In this document: in pieces, positions 1 through 12,031 of the stretch | Numbering within the stretch: the stretch's first letter is position 1 | Layout of the letters: every line of letters begins with the position of its first letter | From: Amaurobius ferox | Taxonomy: Eukaryota > Arthropoda > Arachnida > Araneae > Amaurobiidae | Length of the DNA stretch: 64,000 bases | Direction: 5' to 3' | NCBI GenBank assembly: GCA_951213105.1 | Contig: OX578140.1 | Span: 33,561,941-33,625,940 of the forward strand | Made by a program: the position numbers and the translations under genes | The notes under the pieces: generated by a model | What the model was told of the DNA's origin: nothing | Databases searched by the model: none | The model's input: only the letters and a program-made list of their open reading frames with translations

Positions 1-106
1 TTTATGTGTGTTATTTAGTGCAATTAAACTAAATTTAATGAATTAATGAAAAAAGTAGACGATGAATTTGTGTCTGCAGGAAAAGTCATGTGCTGCCCAC
101 ATCAGA
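1..106 (+). repeat. Helentron/DINE-1-like repeat, family 2, 3' end only (copy A)
   Basis: This is the 3' end of a dispersed repeat cut off by the start of the window. It carries the family-2 3' subterminal arm TGCAGGAAAAGT, then a terminal stem-loop in which ATGTG pairs with CACAT, and it ends in CAGAT. The next copy follows within about five bases, so the two lie head to tail. The orientation is defined by the stem-loop, which closes the 3' end in DINE-1/HINE elements. Confidence 0.6.
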
Positions 107-111
107 TTTTT

Positions 112-910
112 ACTTTTCCTGCAATATATGGTAATGTATAGGAAAAGTATTGGAATCATACCGAGAATCACAACTCGAGTTTTCGAAGAATCTATACGTT
201 TAGAGACCTCTAGAATACGAAAAGACTATTTATAGCGTGACGTCTGTGTGTCTGTCTGTGCAATGTCAATTCACTCAATGTCAATCCACTCAAACTCAAA
301 AACTAATGGACCGAATTTCATAAAATTTTGTAGGTAAGTCACTTGTATGTGATCCTGGTGCTGATTAGTTTTTGGTATGATTAGTTTTTGGTATGATTAG
401 TTATAAAACAACTCGTTTTTTTTGCGAAATGGCCCGCAAAAATTACCTGTATCCACTCTAACTGGAAAACTAATTGATCAAATTAAAAAAAAATTGGCAG
501 ATAAGTCACTTGTGGGGCACCCTGATGCTGATTAGATTTTTATACAATTCGAAAAGGAGGAACCTACAATTTTTTACGAAATGGTCTTCCAAAATCGCCG
601 AAATCTAAACAAAAAAGATTACGTATGTTCAAATGTATCAATTAAATATTTGTTTTATATGTAATTTTTGACGAGGAAAAGATTAAGAACAACTCTATTA
701 CTCCAGGACTGAGCGTCCCTGAGATATTTGAGAGTTTTTGTTATGCCGCCTTTGGAAAAATGTCCGATTACCAAATAAAAACAGAAATTGAATTAAAAAT
801 GCAAATTTAGTGTTATTTTGTTCAATTAAACTCAATTTAAAGAATTATTAAAGAAAAAGAAAACATGAATTTGAGTCTGCAGGGAAAGTTATGTGCTGCC
901 TATATCAGAT
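112..910 (+). repeat. Helentron/DINE-1-like repeat, family 2, full-length (copy B)
   Basis: The 5' subterminal arm ACTTTTCCTGCA is mirrored at the 3' end by TGCAGGGAAAGT, followed by a terminal hairpin and CAGAT. The inside has no open frame. It resembles copy E (16050-16891) along its length, for example in the stretch around 'AGTATTGGAATC' near the 5' end. The architecture (subterminal inverted repeats, 3' hairpin, no obvious target duplication) matches Helentron-associated elements. The assignment rests on structure only, since no Rep-helicase is present. Confidence 0.6.
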
Positions 911-1000
911 TTTTTTTATTTATTTTACTTTTTATTTATACATTTTAAATATTTCAATTCATACCGCAGACATGCCGGTTTACCCTCCCCCAGGGCATAT

Positions 1001-1159
1001 TACTTTCCTTATATACATAATGTATAAGGAAAGTATTGTGACGGGGTCGAAAATTCGAAATCGAGTTTTCGACGGGAGAGCACGTTTCAAGCATCCCTGA
1101 TCACGAATCAAACATTTTTGAAGTGATGTCTGTGTGTGTGTGTGTGTGTGTGTGTGAAA

Positions 1160-1194
<35 letters not shown>

Positions 1195-1962
1195 AGTGAG
1201 TCTGTGGAGACGATAACTGACAAACGAATGGACCGATTCGAACCAAATTTGGTATAAAAATCACAAACCGTAAACACTGGAAGCCTATTTTTTTTATACG
1301 TAATTGAATGTTTAGAACACCCCTAAATTTTCGAATAAAATTTTGGAAAAATCATTGAAAAATCAAAACCACTAATAAAGTTATGCAAATAGATATTTCT
1401 TATGTAATTTTTCATTAGAAAACGATTGACATAAATTTTAGAACGCTAACATGAACCGTTCTCGAGATATTGCACATTTTTCAAAATTTTTTTTAAAAAG
1501 TCATATAAAATGAAAAAAAAATATTTCCTATTGAGAAACATGTTCACTTTTCAGTTGTAATACCATGCGATAAATTGGGTGACATCATTCTCGTAGATCT
1601 AGCTCGTTCCATTCATGAAAAAAGATACTTTGAGTAATACTTTTGTATTTGAACGCCAATAGTCATTTTTCTGCTGTAAGAACAACTTATTTCTTTGTCC
1701 ATAACGCTTGGCAAAATTCTGGCGACGAATTTGGCGGAATGTCGCCAACTTGGCGACTTTTTGAAATGTTGCCAAATTAACGAAAATTTCGCCAAATGGA
1801 TAAAAATGACGCTAATTCAATGAAATTGACGACCAATTGTCGAAAATTCAATATCTTGGAAAGAATATTAGTATCTACTATAAGAAAAACCTATTTTTTT
1901 ACTGTAAATGTAGTAAATTCATTACACTATATAAGGAAAGTCATGTGTTGCCCACATCAGAT
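1001..1962 (+). repeat. Helentron/DINE-1-like repeat, family 1 (copy C)
   Basis: The 5' end is a palindrome (ACTTTCCTTATA...TATAAGGAAAGT) and the 3' end repeats the arm as TATAAGGAAAGTCATGTG before a stem-loop and CAGAT. A (TG)n core lies at 1131-1190. The 3' third contains a run of GGCGA/TCGCC motifs (1690-1800) that is also seen in copies G, I and K. There is no coding potential. Confidence 0.65.
1131..1192. repeat. (TG)n microsatellite core of copy C
   Basis: Two TG runs are interrupted by GAAAGTATG. The other family-1 copies have a CA/TG tract of different length at the same internal position, so the tract belongs to the element rather than to the host. Confidence 0.85.
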
Positions 1963-4326
1963 TTTTTTTAATTTGAGTATGTCATAGCGTCTAATTGTGA
2001 TAGAGCTTAGCTTTAAAGAGAATGCTTCTTAGTTTCGTCTAGCAAAGGCCGGGAATTCGGATTGCGTATTTCTCACGTGCATATTTAGGGCATATAAGAC
2101 CCTGGCAGCAGTTGCATTGCATGTTCGCTGTTGCGCATCTGTTCAAAGGCATATTACGCACTCCCAGCCGGTAAAGAAGTCGTGTTTAGGCCCAAATTTA
2201 GAACATATTACTCCCACACAGCAGGCTTTTTATTCTTAGCGCATATCGCTAATGCGTTGTTTAGTTTTCGAGAATTCCCTGTATGTGCGATGATTTTAAT
2301 CGGACGTTTGCATCTTAAATACAGTGCAACGCTGGGTATTTCTAATAGTTAAATATAAAAAAAGATAAAATTCAGTTTTATCTATCCTTTGCTCGATTCT
2401 TTATCATGCTAGTTTAATGTAGCTTGATGATTTGCCTTATTTGATTGCTAAATGCATTAATAATTTTAACTAGACAATACTTGCAAGTAATTAAATTATT
2501 TACCACAGTACATGAAGTTATTTAGCATTTGATGATAATAAATTTTGAAAACTGTTTGGTACACTGATCATTATTCATGCACAACATATTCCGTTTAATT
2601 AATACATCAGTCTCAACAGAGATGAATATTACGAACCACTAAGTTTAATGGCAGTTTATGACATTAATAGTACTTGTCACCTATCGTGATTGATGACTTC
2701 ATCATTTCATTGATTGCTTGATTAGGATTGATTGTACTAAACATTTAGTGTTATAAATGATGCAAGAAATTTATAATTTAGGGTATATGTGTGAAGTATT
2801 TATGTAAACGTGTCTCTAAATTATTATAAGTAATGAACGGTTCAGTTTAGCAGTAAAAATAATAAAATTTTTATAAAATCGTGTTAAACTTTAGGAAGAA
2901 TAATACTTTACTCTTTTCAACAGATTTTAATGCTATTAATCACTATTTGTTCTCTAAAAGTCATAGTGAACGCCTTGCACAATATCTGAAGTTTAAGGCT
3001 TTATTTATATTGGCTTTATATTTATTATACATTCATAATTCATATTGGTTAGGCTTACTCATATTATAACCTGTATCAGATTGAGAGAAATGTTTTTGCT
3101 ATAGTTTACAAGTTACTTGTTTTAAATGTTTTCTTAGAAATTCCTAAAATTATTATTTTGCAATCTGGAAACGGATCAGTCACAACAATGAATTTGATAC
3201 GTTTGGCTGATTTGCATTAATATATGTTTTGCAATACCATTAATTAATATTCGTTTTACAAGCATACATATACACATACATTCATAGCGAAGTTGAAACT
3301 AATATATTTTTGCACACTGCTACTATTATTCCGAGTATTATCGTTTATCCTTAAAACCATGAAATATTTTTGTATAATTTGGGATGTAATCAAGTCAATT
3401 AGGAAATTTCTATCTATTTGAAGTTTCTTACAGTGCATATGACATAAAATTTCACAGGTATACGTTAATGTGTTTAAATTTATCTTGTCCACGTTTTACA
3501 AGCATACATATACACATAGCAGGAGAGATGGTAATCTTTACGGAAGTGTTTTAAATGTGTTAACAATAGCTTTAATCGTACTTTCCAGCCTATGAACGGA
3601 ATTTGAAATTTTTTTTAGAAAACAATGCATTATCTATACAGATTTAGGGAACACTAGAAAAGACAATTGGAAAGACAAAAAAATGGAAATGCAATTGAGA
3701 TAATTGACAATTGAGACAATTGACAATTGAGCTAATATTTGAAGAAAATATGTTTGAAGAAAATATAATTGATCCTGCATTTAAATGGCTTTGATGTCAA
3801 TTAGACATGCGGGAAATCATATTTTGAACTCCGGTTCTGATGCGAGTTCATTACAACAGTGTCAGAATAACCTAACTATACAGCTTAGTTAGATGCATCA
3901 GATTGACAATTTATAATTCAAGGATTGACAATTCGGTCTGAAAAATCCAGTCACAGATTCCATAAGGATTCTACGACTTATGGCAGCAATTTTTAACACG
4001 CAAGTGTTAAATAGGATAATATTCTGTATAAAAAACAGAATATAGAGAATTGTACACATCCGAAGTTGTACTTTGAGTTGAAATTTAAATGAGAGTTCTA
4101 ATGTGTTTATTTCAACAGAATAAAAGAAAAGAAGAAACCAACAACCTAATGGATTTAGGACTGACTGGCTAAGCGGAACTCCGTTACTCATTAGCAGGAG
4201 AAAGTAAAACTTTTATGAAACGGTTCAACGTTAAGAATGCAACGGGGAAATGATATCATTTGTGACGTTACCTAATGTTAATATATGTTGATGCATTTGA
4301 CTTGTAAGTTGTAGAATATAATACAT
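1963..4326. other. AT-rich stretch with no recognised gene
   Basis: Only short open frames (under 100 codons) without recognisable motifs are present. A less AT-rich patch lies at 2040-2300. An exact 27-bp direct repeat occurs at 3253-3279 and 3492-3518, enclosing 212 bp. I see no RNA gene. Confidence 0.6.
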
Positions 4327-4640
4327 TTCTTCTGTAAAAGTTTCAGTTTAGTATTTATTTTTCAGTTAGTATTTATAAAAATGTCTAAAATAGAACTTTA
4401 ACCGTCTTAAATCGGAAAGGTGCAAATTAATAATTTACGCTATTTAAAACGAAAAATGTTAATTGAGAAACCACATCAGCTATTCTACAGTTCTTCTGCA
4501 AAAGTTCCATTTGATATCTTTATTTATAAAAGTGTCTAAAATGGAACTTATAACAGGATTAAATCTCATTGGTGCGGAATAGTCACTTACGCCATTCAGA
4601 ATTCAGAAAGTTAATTGAGAAACCAAGTCAGGAATTTTAC
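4327..4640. repeat. Diverged tandem duplication, ~153-bp period, two units
   Basis: Landmarks recur about 153 bp apart: CTAAAATAGAACT near 4384 and CTAAAATGGAACT near 4537, and GTTAATTGAGAAACCA near 4458 and 4611. The units differ at many positions, so the duplication is old. Confidence 0.7.
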
Positions 4641-5316
4641 ACTATCACAATAATTTTTTCGAAGTTAGTATCGTCATTCTATCTTCATGCCTTTAAAGTT
4701 CCTCTTTATGATAATTCTTTCTTTTCGGAGAAACTATTTTTGAGTAATTGTGTGAGGGAAAATACTTCGAATTACTTTAACGATCGGACAACTCGTTGCA
4801 TTCAATGCATTTCAACTGTTGTTTGATTCTTGACTTTAACGTAACTCGTACGAAGTAGGTCATTATAATGAATAAAATGTTTGAATGAAAAATGATTATT
4901 GTATATATGACGAATATTTGAGGATAGGATTCATTAGTATGTAGCAAAATTGAATTTAGAATTTATGGATGGACAACTTCTCTAATAACATTTTTCACTC
5001 AGCTTTTAAAGACTCAGTGGTAATGATTTCAAAAAATTGAACTATGTGACTTAGAATTCATAAAAGCACTTACTTTGATATTTTTCCTACATAGAAGTAC
5101 GTGTAGTAAATGGATTAAATGAGAATGCCATATAAGAGAGTGGAAGAGTGACTGTGCGGAATGTTCTTTGAAGTTACAGAATGAACATGGTTTGGATTAA
5201 TTTTCTTGTTCTGTAGCTTTCATTTAGCAGTAAACTTTTGGAAAATGTAATGAATTAAAATAAAAACATGACGATTTCTTCTATTAGACCATTTACTTGT
5301 CACAAAGTGACAAATA

Positions 5317-5515
5317 CTCAGCTTTTGAGTAGAGACACTCAGCTTTACGTAACGCTCAGCATTCAGCTTTACATATACCTAGCTTTACATATACCCAGCT
5401 TCACATATACTCAGCTTTACGTAGCGCTCAGCATTCAGCTTTACATATACCCAACTTTACATATACTCAGCTTTACATACACACAGTTTTACACACACTC
5501 AGATTTACATACTCT
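5317..5515. repeat. Minisatellite based on CAGCTTTACATATAC
   Basis: About twelve imperfect copies of a 15-17-bp unit (CAGCTTTACATATACC and variants) are present. The segment CAGCTTTACGTA-RCGCTCAGCATT occurs twice, which suggests a higher-order duplication. The 90-codon open frame over it is a product of the periodicity. Confidence 0.85.
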
Positions 5516-5540
5516 AATTTTAAAGATTAGAAATTTGTAA

Positions 5541-8506
5541 TTTTGGAGGTTCGACATCAGTGATTCTGAAGATTCGACAATGGTAATTTTAAAAATTTAA
5601 CATTCGCGAAAAAGTTTCCAGAAATACGTCCAAAATAAATGGAGGGAACGGTTAAAATTTAACATCTATAGCATTTTAAAAGAGTAGATGAGACGTTATG
5701 AAGCATGCCCCCATTTAAACAGTTTATGAATAATTCCCTAAATCTTCATTTAAATAAAACTTCATTTAGCGGCTGCAGCACGCATAAATTAAATGTATCT
5801 AAAATCACAGGGAACTAACTAAAACTAATCAGCATGAATTGGGAGAAATCTTCACTTGCATATTATATGCAAAGCACAGAAAAATTTTATGTTATAACAG
5901 AAGCGATAGCTTTATATTAATTCGGCAGTAAATATTTTTTATAAAATATCATGATTATATGCCGTTTTAAATGTATTTTTTCAAATTTATCTCTCATAGA
6001 AAAAAATTATTAACTTATAGACCAGCTCAATTTGTGTTTTCAACCTATAGAGCAATTTTGGTTCAATTTACATTTAAAAATAAAAACTAAAAATTAATAA
6101 ATGAATACGTTTTCCTAGATCATAAATCGATTTATCTATAGCAATTAATGCAAAGAAATATTACTATAGGTGTAGTATAAAGTTTCAATCAATAATTTTG
6201 TGATATCCTTATGTACTTTCACCTGATCTGTTTTTTTTTTGTCGCAAATGACTTCAATACTCAAATGCAATGGATTGAGTCACTGGGAATTCTAAAGTTA
6301 AGAAAAAAACTTATGATCGGTAAAAATCATCAATCTATTTGAATAATTACTGGCTAAACAAACAATAGTTTGACCTCCTGTTAAAATTTAGAATGTTTCT
6401 TATAGTATGAGTAGTTTCAGCATTTTGAATAGCAAACATGACAACCAAATTGTTCTATCATCCACCAATTATATGAGAGATGGTATCCAAGTAAAAAAAA
6501 ATTAGTAGTGAAAGTAACTTATTTTTAAAATTAAAATATACTGTATCAAATAATGAACAGTATCCTAAATTCGATGCCGTATTTATTTATGTTTCATTTA
6601 CTTCCTATATTCTATGTTTACATAATTATATATTTAAAACGTTATATAATTCTAACATTGTATATAATTCTAACATTGTATATAATATATAATTCTAACA
6701 TATTATATAATTCTTATTGAATTCGTTTTTGTCTCTTGGCTAACGTTACTATGCAGCCTTAGTTCGTATTTGGCTTTGTATAAATTTCCAATGTACTCAT
6801 TCCGATGTTTTTTTTGCCTACGATTACAGGTATTTGATGCTCGAAAATGCTAAGGCTTTTAATCTATCTTGTATGTTTAAGTCCCTAGTTGTGAAAATTA
6901 AACTTTTATATTTCAGTACTTTTAACCTGTTGATCAGTTTAGTGTTGATCGTCCTTTGAATTGCCAAAGATCGGCGATTCGATTCCCTGCTAAGACAAAA
7001 TTTTTACACTATTTGTTTGATTATAAAAAAAAATGTTTGATAGTAATTTGTTTTAAGAAAGATTTTGCACACATATGTTCTCTCAATAAATCAATAAAAT
7101 GTTTTGAAAATGTCAAAATGTCCGAAACCAATATTTAGAAAGAAAAAAATAGCAAATACAACTCACGAAAAGGAATAAAGTGACTATCTTGGAGAGTCTG
7201 TCAATAAGATCTTTTGACATTATCCTTGTGTGGAGTATTCTCCGTTAGAAAATGTCAGTGTTAACATTAATACTTTAGGATCATATACAAAAACAATTTT
7301 CTTTATTTCCTGACCGGTTAAATTGTTACAAAAGATGTATATCTGTGTTAAAAATTTGTTTAGATAAAGATGGTTGTGAAAAAGATAAAAAAAATGTTTT
7401 CAAGTGCGATTTGTTATTGGTACTGAAAATAAGTTATACAGAAACTGCATACTAAATAATATCCAACAAAACTAGTCTATATATTCTTAAAATCATGAAC
7501 TGAAATGTTTGAATGGAGTATTTGCTATATATATGGCGTAGAGAGAATAAGACTTTCCTTACATTTTACGGTTAAATCACTTCATTGAAGTGTAATAATT
7601 GCGTTTACCATTTAAAGAACGATGTTATTAAAGTTGAATTAATATGTTGTAGAAATGAATTTAGTCCCTTTGCTATTGAAAGAAAGTAAACTTAGTGTTA
7701 TTATCTACAATATTCATAAAGATATTTTACAACAAAAAATTAGCAAGCTCGTAAAATAGGTTAAAATTGAGTAAAATTTGAATCTGTCAACTTTGACTCG
7801 AGTTGCAGGGGTTAATTGCAAATTGATTCACGACTTTTCATAAAACGGACTGTAGAATTTAATTTGCAGTTGAAGCCAGTTCTTTAGGAGAATATTTTTT
7901 TAATAAGTAATATCTCACCAAATATTGCAGATAATTGCACCAGGATTTTTTTCTTTATACTGCTTACAGTACAGTGCAAATGTTTCTAAGTGAACTATTT
8001 TTGCTCCGGGCAATATATATACCAGTTTTGACCACTTATACTTTTGAAAATAACGTACACCGAAAAAAATTACATGAAAGAATTTTGCTTGAATTTTAAC
8101 AAATTTTCAAATTGGAAAGTATGTGCCTAAAAGAATAATTGCTGAAATTTGGAAAGCTATGTCAACTATGCTGAAACGCACAGAATTATGCTTCTGTGAT
8201 CTAACAGCATTAATCCAAGTTTCATTAAAATAATGCTAAGACAATATTAAGTACAAGCAGTATACTCATTTTTCGTTACAGAATATACAATATAAAGAAA
8301 CTTAAAATTTTCAATCATGTGTAAATTCCTATAGTATTTTTAATAACATTGCTATTCAAAACATTTTATGTAAACATACAATTTTATGCTCCTAAAAAGT
8401 TTAAGAACTCTGTTCGCGCTATACAAAATTATCTTCATAGGCAGATCTGAAAAATAAAGCATCTTGGTCCCGTTTGTAAACAAATTTACAAAAAGTATGA
8501 ATTTGA
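5541..8506. other. AT-rich stretch with no recognised gene
   Basis: No frame with a protein motif is visible on either strand. A short tandem repeat of TATATAATTCTAACATTG occurs at about 6642-6715 (about four copies). The rest looks like unique or heavily decayed sequence. Confidence 0.55.
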
Positions 8507-8802
8507 ATAAATGTATGCCAAAATGAAAGCGCTTTATTTGTATAGGAAGATATATATACTCGTGCTACTTATATTATCGTAGAAGATATACCCGTGTATT
8601 TGAATATATGCCCCTTCTACAACATATGAATTTGAAACATCTTTACCAAAATAAATGTATGCCAAAATGAAAGCGCTTTAATTGTATAGGAAGATATATA
8701 TATATACTCGTGCTACTTATATTCTCGTAGAAGATATACCCGTGTATTTGAATATATGCCCCTTCTACAACATATGAATTTGAAACATCTTTACCAAAAT
8801 AA
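8507..8802. repeat. Tandem duplication, 144-bp period, two near-identical units
   Basis: The unit beginning ATGTATGCCAAAATGAAAGC at 8511 is repeated at 8655. The copies differ mainly by a few extra AT dinucleotides in the second, so the duplication is recent. Confidence 0.9.
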
Positions 8803-9555
8803 AACAGATGAAGTAAGAAACGAAAATATCAATAATATCCATAATCTTTAAACACGAAGGCTGTAATTGATATAATTCAGTCAAAACTGCAATTTCCATA
8901 AAATTTATTTTATATGCATTTCTTTAATATTGAAATTAGTAAAAGGTTTCATAAAAAAACTGTCTGCCGTATAAGCACATTGTGAATTTAATTCCGTTGT
9001 TAAGGGCATGATATAAGTTTTTTCAAATAAATTGGTGGAAAAAATATCTTCTGCATCACGATCTCTCTATAGAATGTTTAATTTCGCGTTTTGATTAATA
9101 TCTGGGCAACCGCTACATAAAGAAACTCGAAACATGAACCAAATCTCAAATGGGGCTATTTCACGGCTACCCACAAATATTTATAAAATTCGGTGCAACC
9201 GCTCTTCCGTGATGATGAGATAAGCACACAAGTTAATAAATAGACATATTTTCAATTTTATTTATATAAATAAACTAGAAGGAATTACTCGCCGTTGTGG
9301 TTCTAACTAAACACCCACTACGTATAAATAGTTAAATAAATACCCACTACTTAAATAATACTCGTACGTGTGAACCCAATTTAAAATGGTTTCGATCTGA
9401 AAATTGCACAATTCAAATCACACGCGCTCTCCGTAAAAACAAAAGAATATGAGAATCACAATTGACCATTTATTCAACCGTTCAAGACACAGGCGGTTCT
9501 GCGTAAATCCACAAGCAACCCCTTTTAACCCATCCTCAAATATTCACTCCCATAC
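8803..9555. other. AT-rich stretch left of the foldback element, no recognised gene
   Basis: No open frame or motif of note is present. The right end provides the left flank of the 11-bp target-site-like repeat. Confidence 0.5.
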
Positions 9556-9566
9556 TACCTAATCGG
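9556..9566 (+). repeat. Left copy of presumed 11-bp target-site duplication
   Basis: TACCTAATCGG lies directly against the GCTCC terminus of the left array. TACCAAATCGG lies directly against the GGAGC terminus of the right array. Ten of eleven bases match and both are flush with the inverted termini. Confidence 0.6.
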
Positions 9567-11620
9567 GCTCCATTTCGCCAGCCCCCCCACCTCGGAATTT
9601 CAAAATTTCAATGATGCCATTCGTTTGTACTACGTTTGTACCGGATTGTACCGTCAAAATTTTCGTTTGTACCACTTCCGGAACGGGGTTATTCCCATTT
9701 CAAAGTGGGGGGGCTGGCGAAACGGCAGCCCCCCCACCTCGGAATTTCAAAATTTCAATGATGCCATTCGTTTGTACTACGTTTGTACCGGATTGTACCG
9801 TCAAAATTTTCGTTTGTACCACTTCCGGAACGGGGTTATTCTCATTTCAAAGTGGGGGGGCTGGCGAAACGGCAGCCCCCCCACCTCGGAATTTCAAAAT
9901 TTCGTCGATGCCATTCGTTTGTACTACGTTTGTACCGGTTTGTACCGTAAAAATTTTCGTTTGTACCACTTCCGGTACGGCGTAATTTTAATTTTAAAAT
10001 GGGTGACCTTGAACTCCGGCAAACCCAACCTCGAAATTTCAAAATTTCGTCGATGCCATTCGTTTGTATTACGTTTGTACCGGTTTGTACCGTAAAAATT
10101 TTCGTTTGTACCACTTCCGGTACGGCGCAATTTTAATTTAAAAGTGGGTGACCTTGAGCTCCAGCAACCCCCCCACGTCGGAATTTCAAAATTTCGTCGA
10201 TGCCATTCGTTTGTACTACGTTTGTACTGGTTTGTACCGTAAAAATTTTCGTTTGTACCACTTCCGGTACGGCGTAATTTTCATTTAAAAGTGGGTGACC
10301 TTGAGCTCCGGCAACTCCCCACTTCGAAATTTCAAAATTTCGTCGATGCCATTCGTTTGTACCGGTTTGTACCGTAAAAATTTTCGTTTGTACCACTTCC
10401 GGTACGGCGTAATTTTTTATTTAAAAGTGAGTGACCTTCAGCTCCAGCAACCCCCCACCTCGAAATTTCAAAATTTCGTCGATGCCATTCGTTTGTACTA
10501 CGTTTGTACTGGTTTGTACCGTAAAAATTTTCGTTTGTACCACTTCCGGTATGGCGTAATTTCTATTTAAAAGTTGGTGACCTTGAGCTCCAGCAACCCC
10601 CCACCTCGAAATTTCAAAATTTCGTCGATGCCATTCGTTTGTACTACGTTTGTACTGGTTTGTACCGTAAAAATTTTCGTTTGTACCACTTCCGGTATGG
10701 CGTAATTTCTATTTAAAAGTTGGTGACCTTGAGCTCCAGCAACCCCCCACCTCGAAATTTCAAAATTTCGTCGATGCCATTCGTTTGTACTACGTTTGTA
10801 CTGGTTTGTACCGTAAAAAGTTTCGTTTGTACCACTTCCGGTACGGCGTAATTTTTATTTAAAAGTCGGTCACCTTGAGTTTCGGCAAGTCCCCACCTCG
10901 AAATTTCAGAATTTAATTGATGATTCCATTCGTTTGTGGGACATTTGTACCGGATTGTACCAAAAAATGTTCGTTTGTACCACTTCCGGTACGGCGTTAT
11001 TCTCATTTCAAAGTGAGGGGGGAGAAACATCAGCCCCCTCCTAAGAATCTGAAAATTTCGTCAATGCCATTCGTTTGTACTACGTTTGTACCGGATTGTA
11101 CCGTAAAAATATTCGTTTGTACCACTTCCGGTACGGTGTTGTTCTCATTTCAAAGTGGGCTTGCTTTAGAAACGGCAGCCCCGTTCACCTAGGAATTTCA
11201 AAATTTCGTCGATGCCATTGGTTTGTACTACGTTTGTACCAAATGGTACCGTAAAAATTTTCATTTGTACCACTTCCGGTACAGCGTAATTTTGATTTAA
11301 ATGTGGGTGTCCTTGAGCATCGGCAACCCCCCACCTCGTAATTTCAAAATTTCGTCGATGCCATTGGTTTGTACTACGTTTGTACCGGATTGTACCGCAA
11401 AAATTTTCGTGTGTACTACTTCCGGTACGGCGTAATATTCATTTCAAAGTAGGGGCTGGAAAAATGGCAGCTTTGACCTCGGAATTTTCATATTTCAATG
11501 ACGTCGTTCGCATGTACTTCATTTGCATGGAATGTACCGCTAAAATTTTCATTTGTACCGTTTCCTATATATAGTTGTTCCCATTTCAAAGTGGGAGACT
11601 CCATTTCGCCTCTTCTCAGT
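9567..11620 (+). repeat. Left tandem array, ~146-bp monomer, about 14 units
   Basis: Monomers of about 145-147 bp carry four GTTTGTAC-type words, the segment ACTTCCGGTACGGCGTAAT, and a run of C or G that forms a short hairpin with the neighbouring unit (GGGGGGCTGGCGAAACGGCAGCCCCCC-like in the outer units). The outer units are crisp. The last ones (11450-11620) are strongly diverged and end near AGACTCCATTTCGCC, a relative of the outer terminus. Open frames up to 156 codons arise because the period is often 147 bp (49 codons). Confidence 0.9.
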
Positions 11621-11765
11621 TCCGAATTTCCAATATGCAGCAAATAATTAAAGAACATGCTTTTATGACAATAAAATTTATATATGTATTAAAACATACA
11701 AATACAAATAAATATATTTTTACAAATCGGCACATTTATTCAGTACATTATTCAAATATTTTGCT

Positions 11766-11988
11766 TAAGCCGACGCAGTGGTCGAGTAGTCAAGGCGAGT
11801 GTTTCCACAGCAATCGCTCGACCGCCGCGTTGTGGGTTCGAGTCCCACGTAAAGCATGGATGTTTGTGTTGTGGGCACAGTGTGTTCCGCCCCCCTCTGG
11901 TGCGCCTGGGGCAACGTCTTAGGACGGCTAAATGGTTCACGTTCTGGCCGCTGACGAAAGGCGAATGAGGAAAGTCAAGTGCCTGGCC

Positions 11989-11990
<2 letters not shown>
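11766..11990 (+). mobile_element. tRNA-derived SINE, Ser/Leu-type head
   Basis: The sequence opens with a tRNA-like region holding an A box (GTGGTCGAGTAGTCAAGGCG) and a well-kept B box (GGGTTCGAGTCCC). The spacing and long variable arm resemble tRNA-Ser or tRNA-Leu. An unrelated body with GC-rich segments follows (TTCCGCCCCCCTCTGGTG, AGGACGGCTAAATGG). The right end runs into a (TA)n tract, and I could not define a target duplication. It is unlike the SINEs at 27232 and 60283. It is not a tRNA gene, because the 3' acceptor arm does not close. Confidence 0.65.

Positions 11991-11994
<4 letters not shown>

Positions 11995-12029
<35 letters not shown>
11995..12029. repeat. (TA)n microsatellite
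   Basis: A perfect TA run separates the SINE from the Penelope-like frame, which starts right at its edge. Confidence 0.95.

Positions 12030-12031
<2 letters not shown>

Noticed and set aside
3898..4191. 97-codon minus-strand frame as a small membrane protein
   Set aside because: Hydrophobic by AT-rich composition only. No recognisable signal peptide, homology or context.
11766..11850. A Ser or Leu tRNA gene
   Set aside because: A and B boxes are present but the 3' acceptor strand is missing, and a SINE-like body follows.
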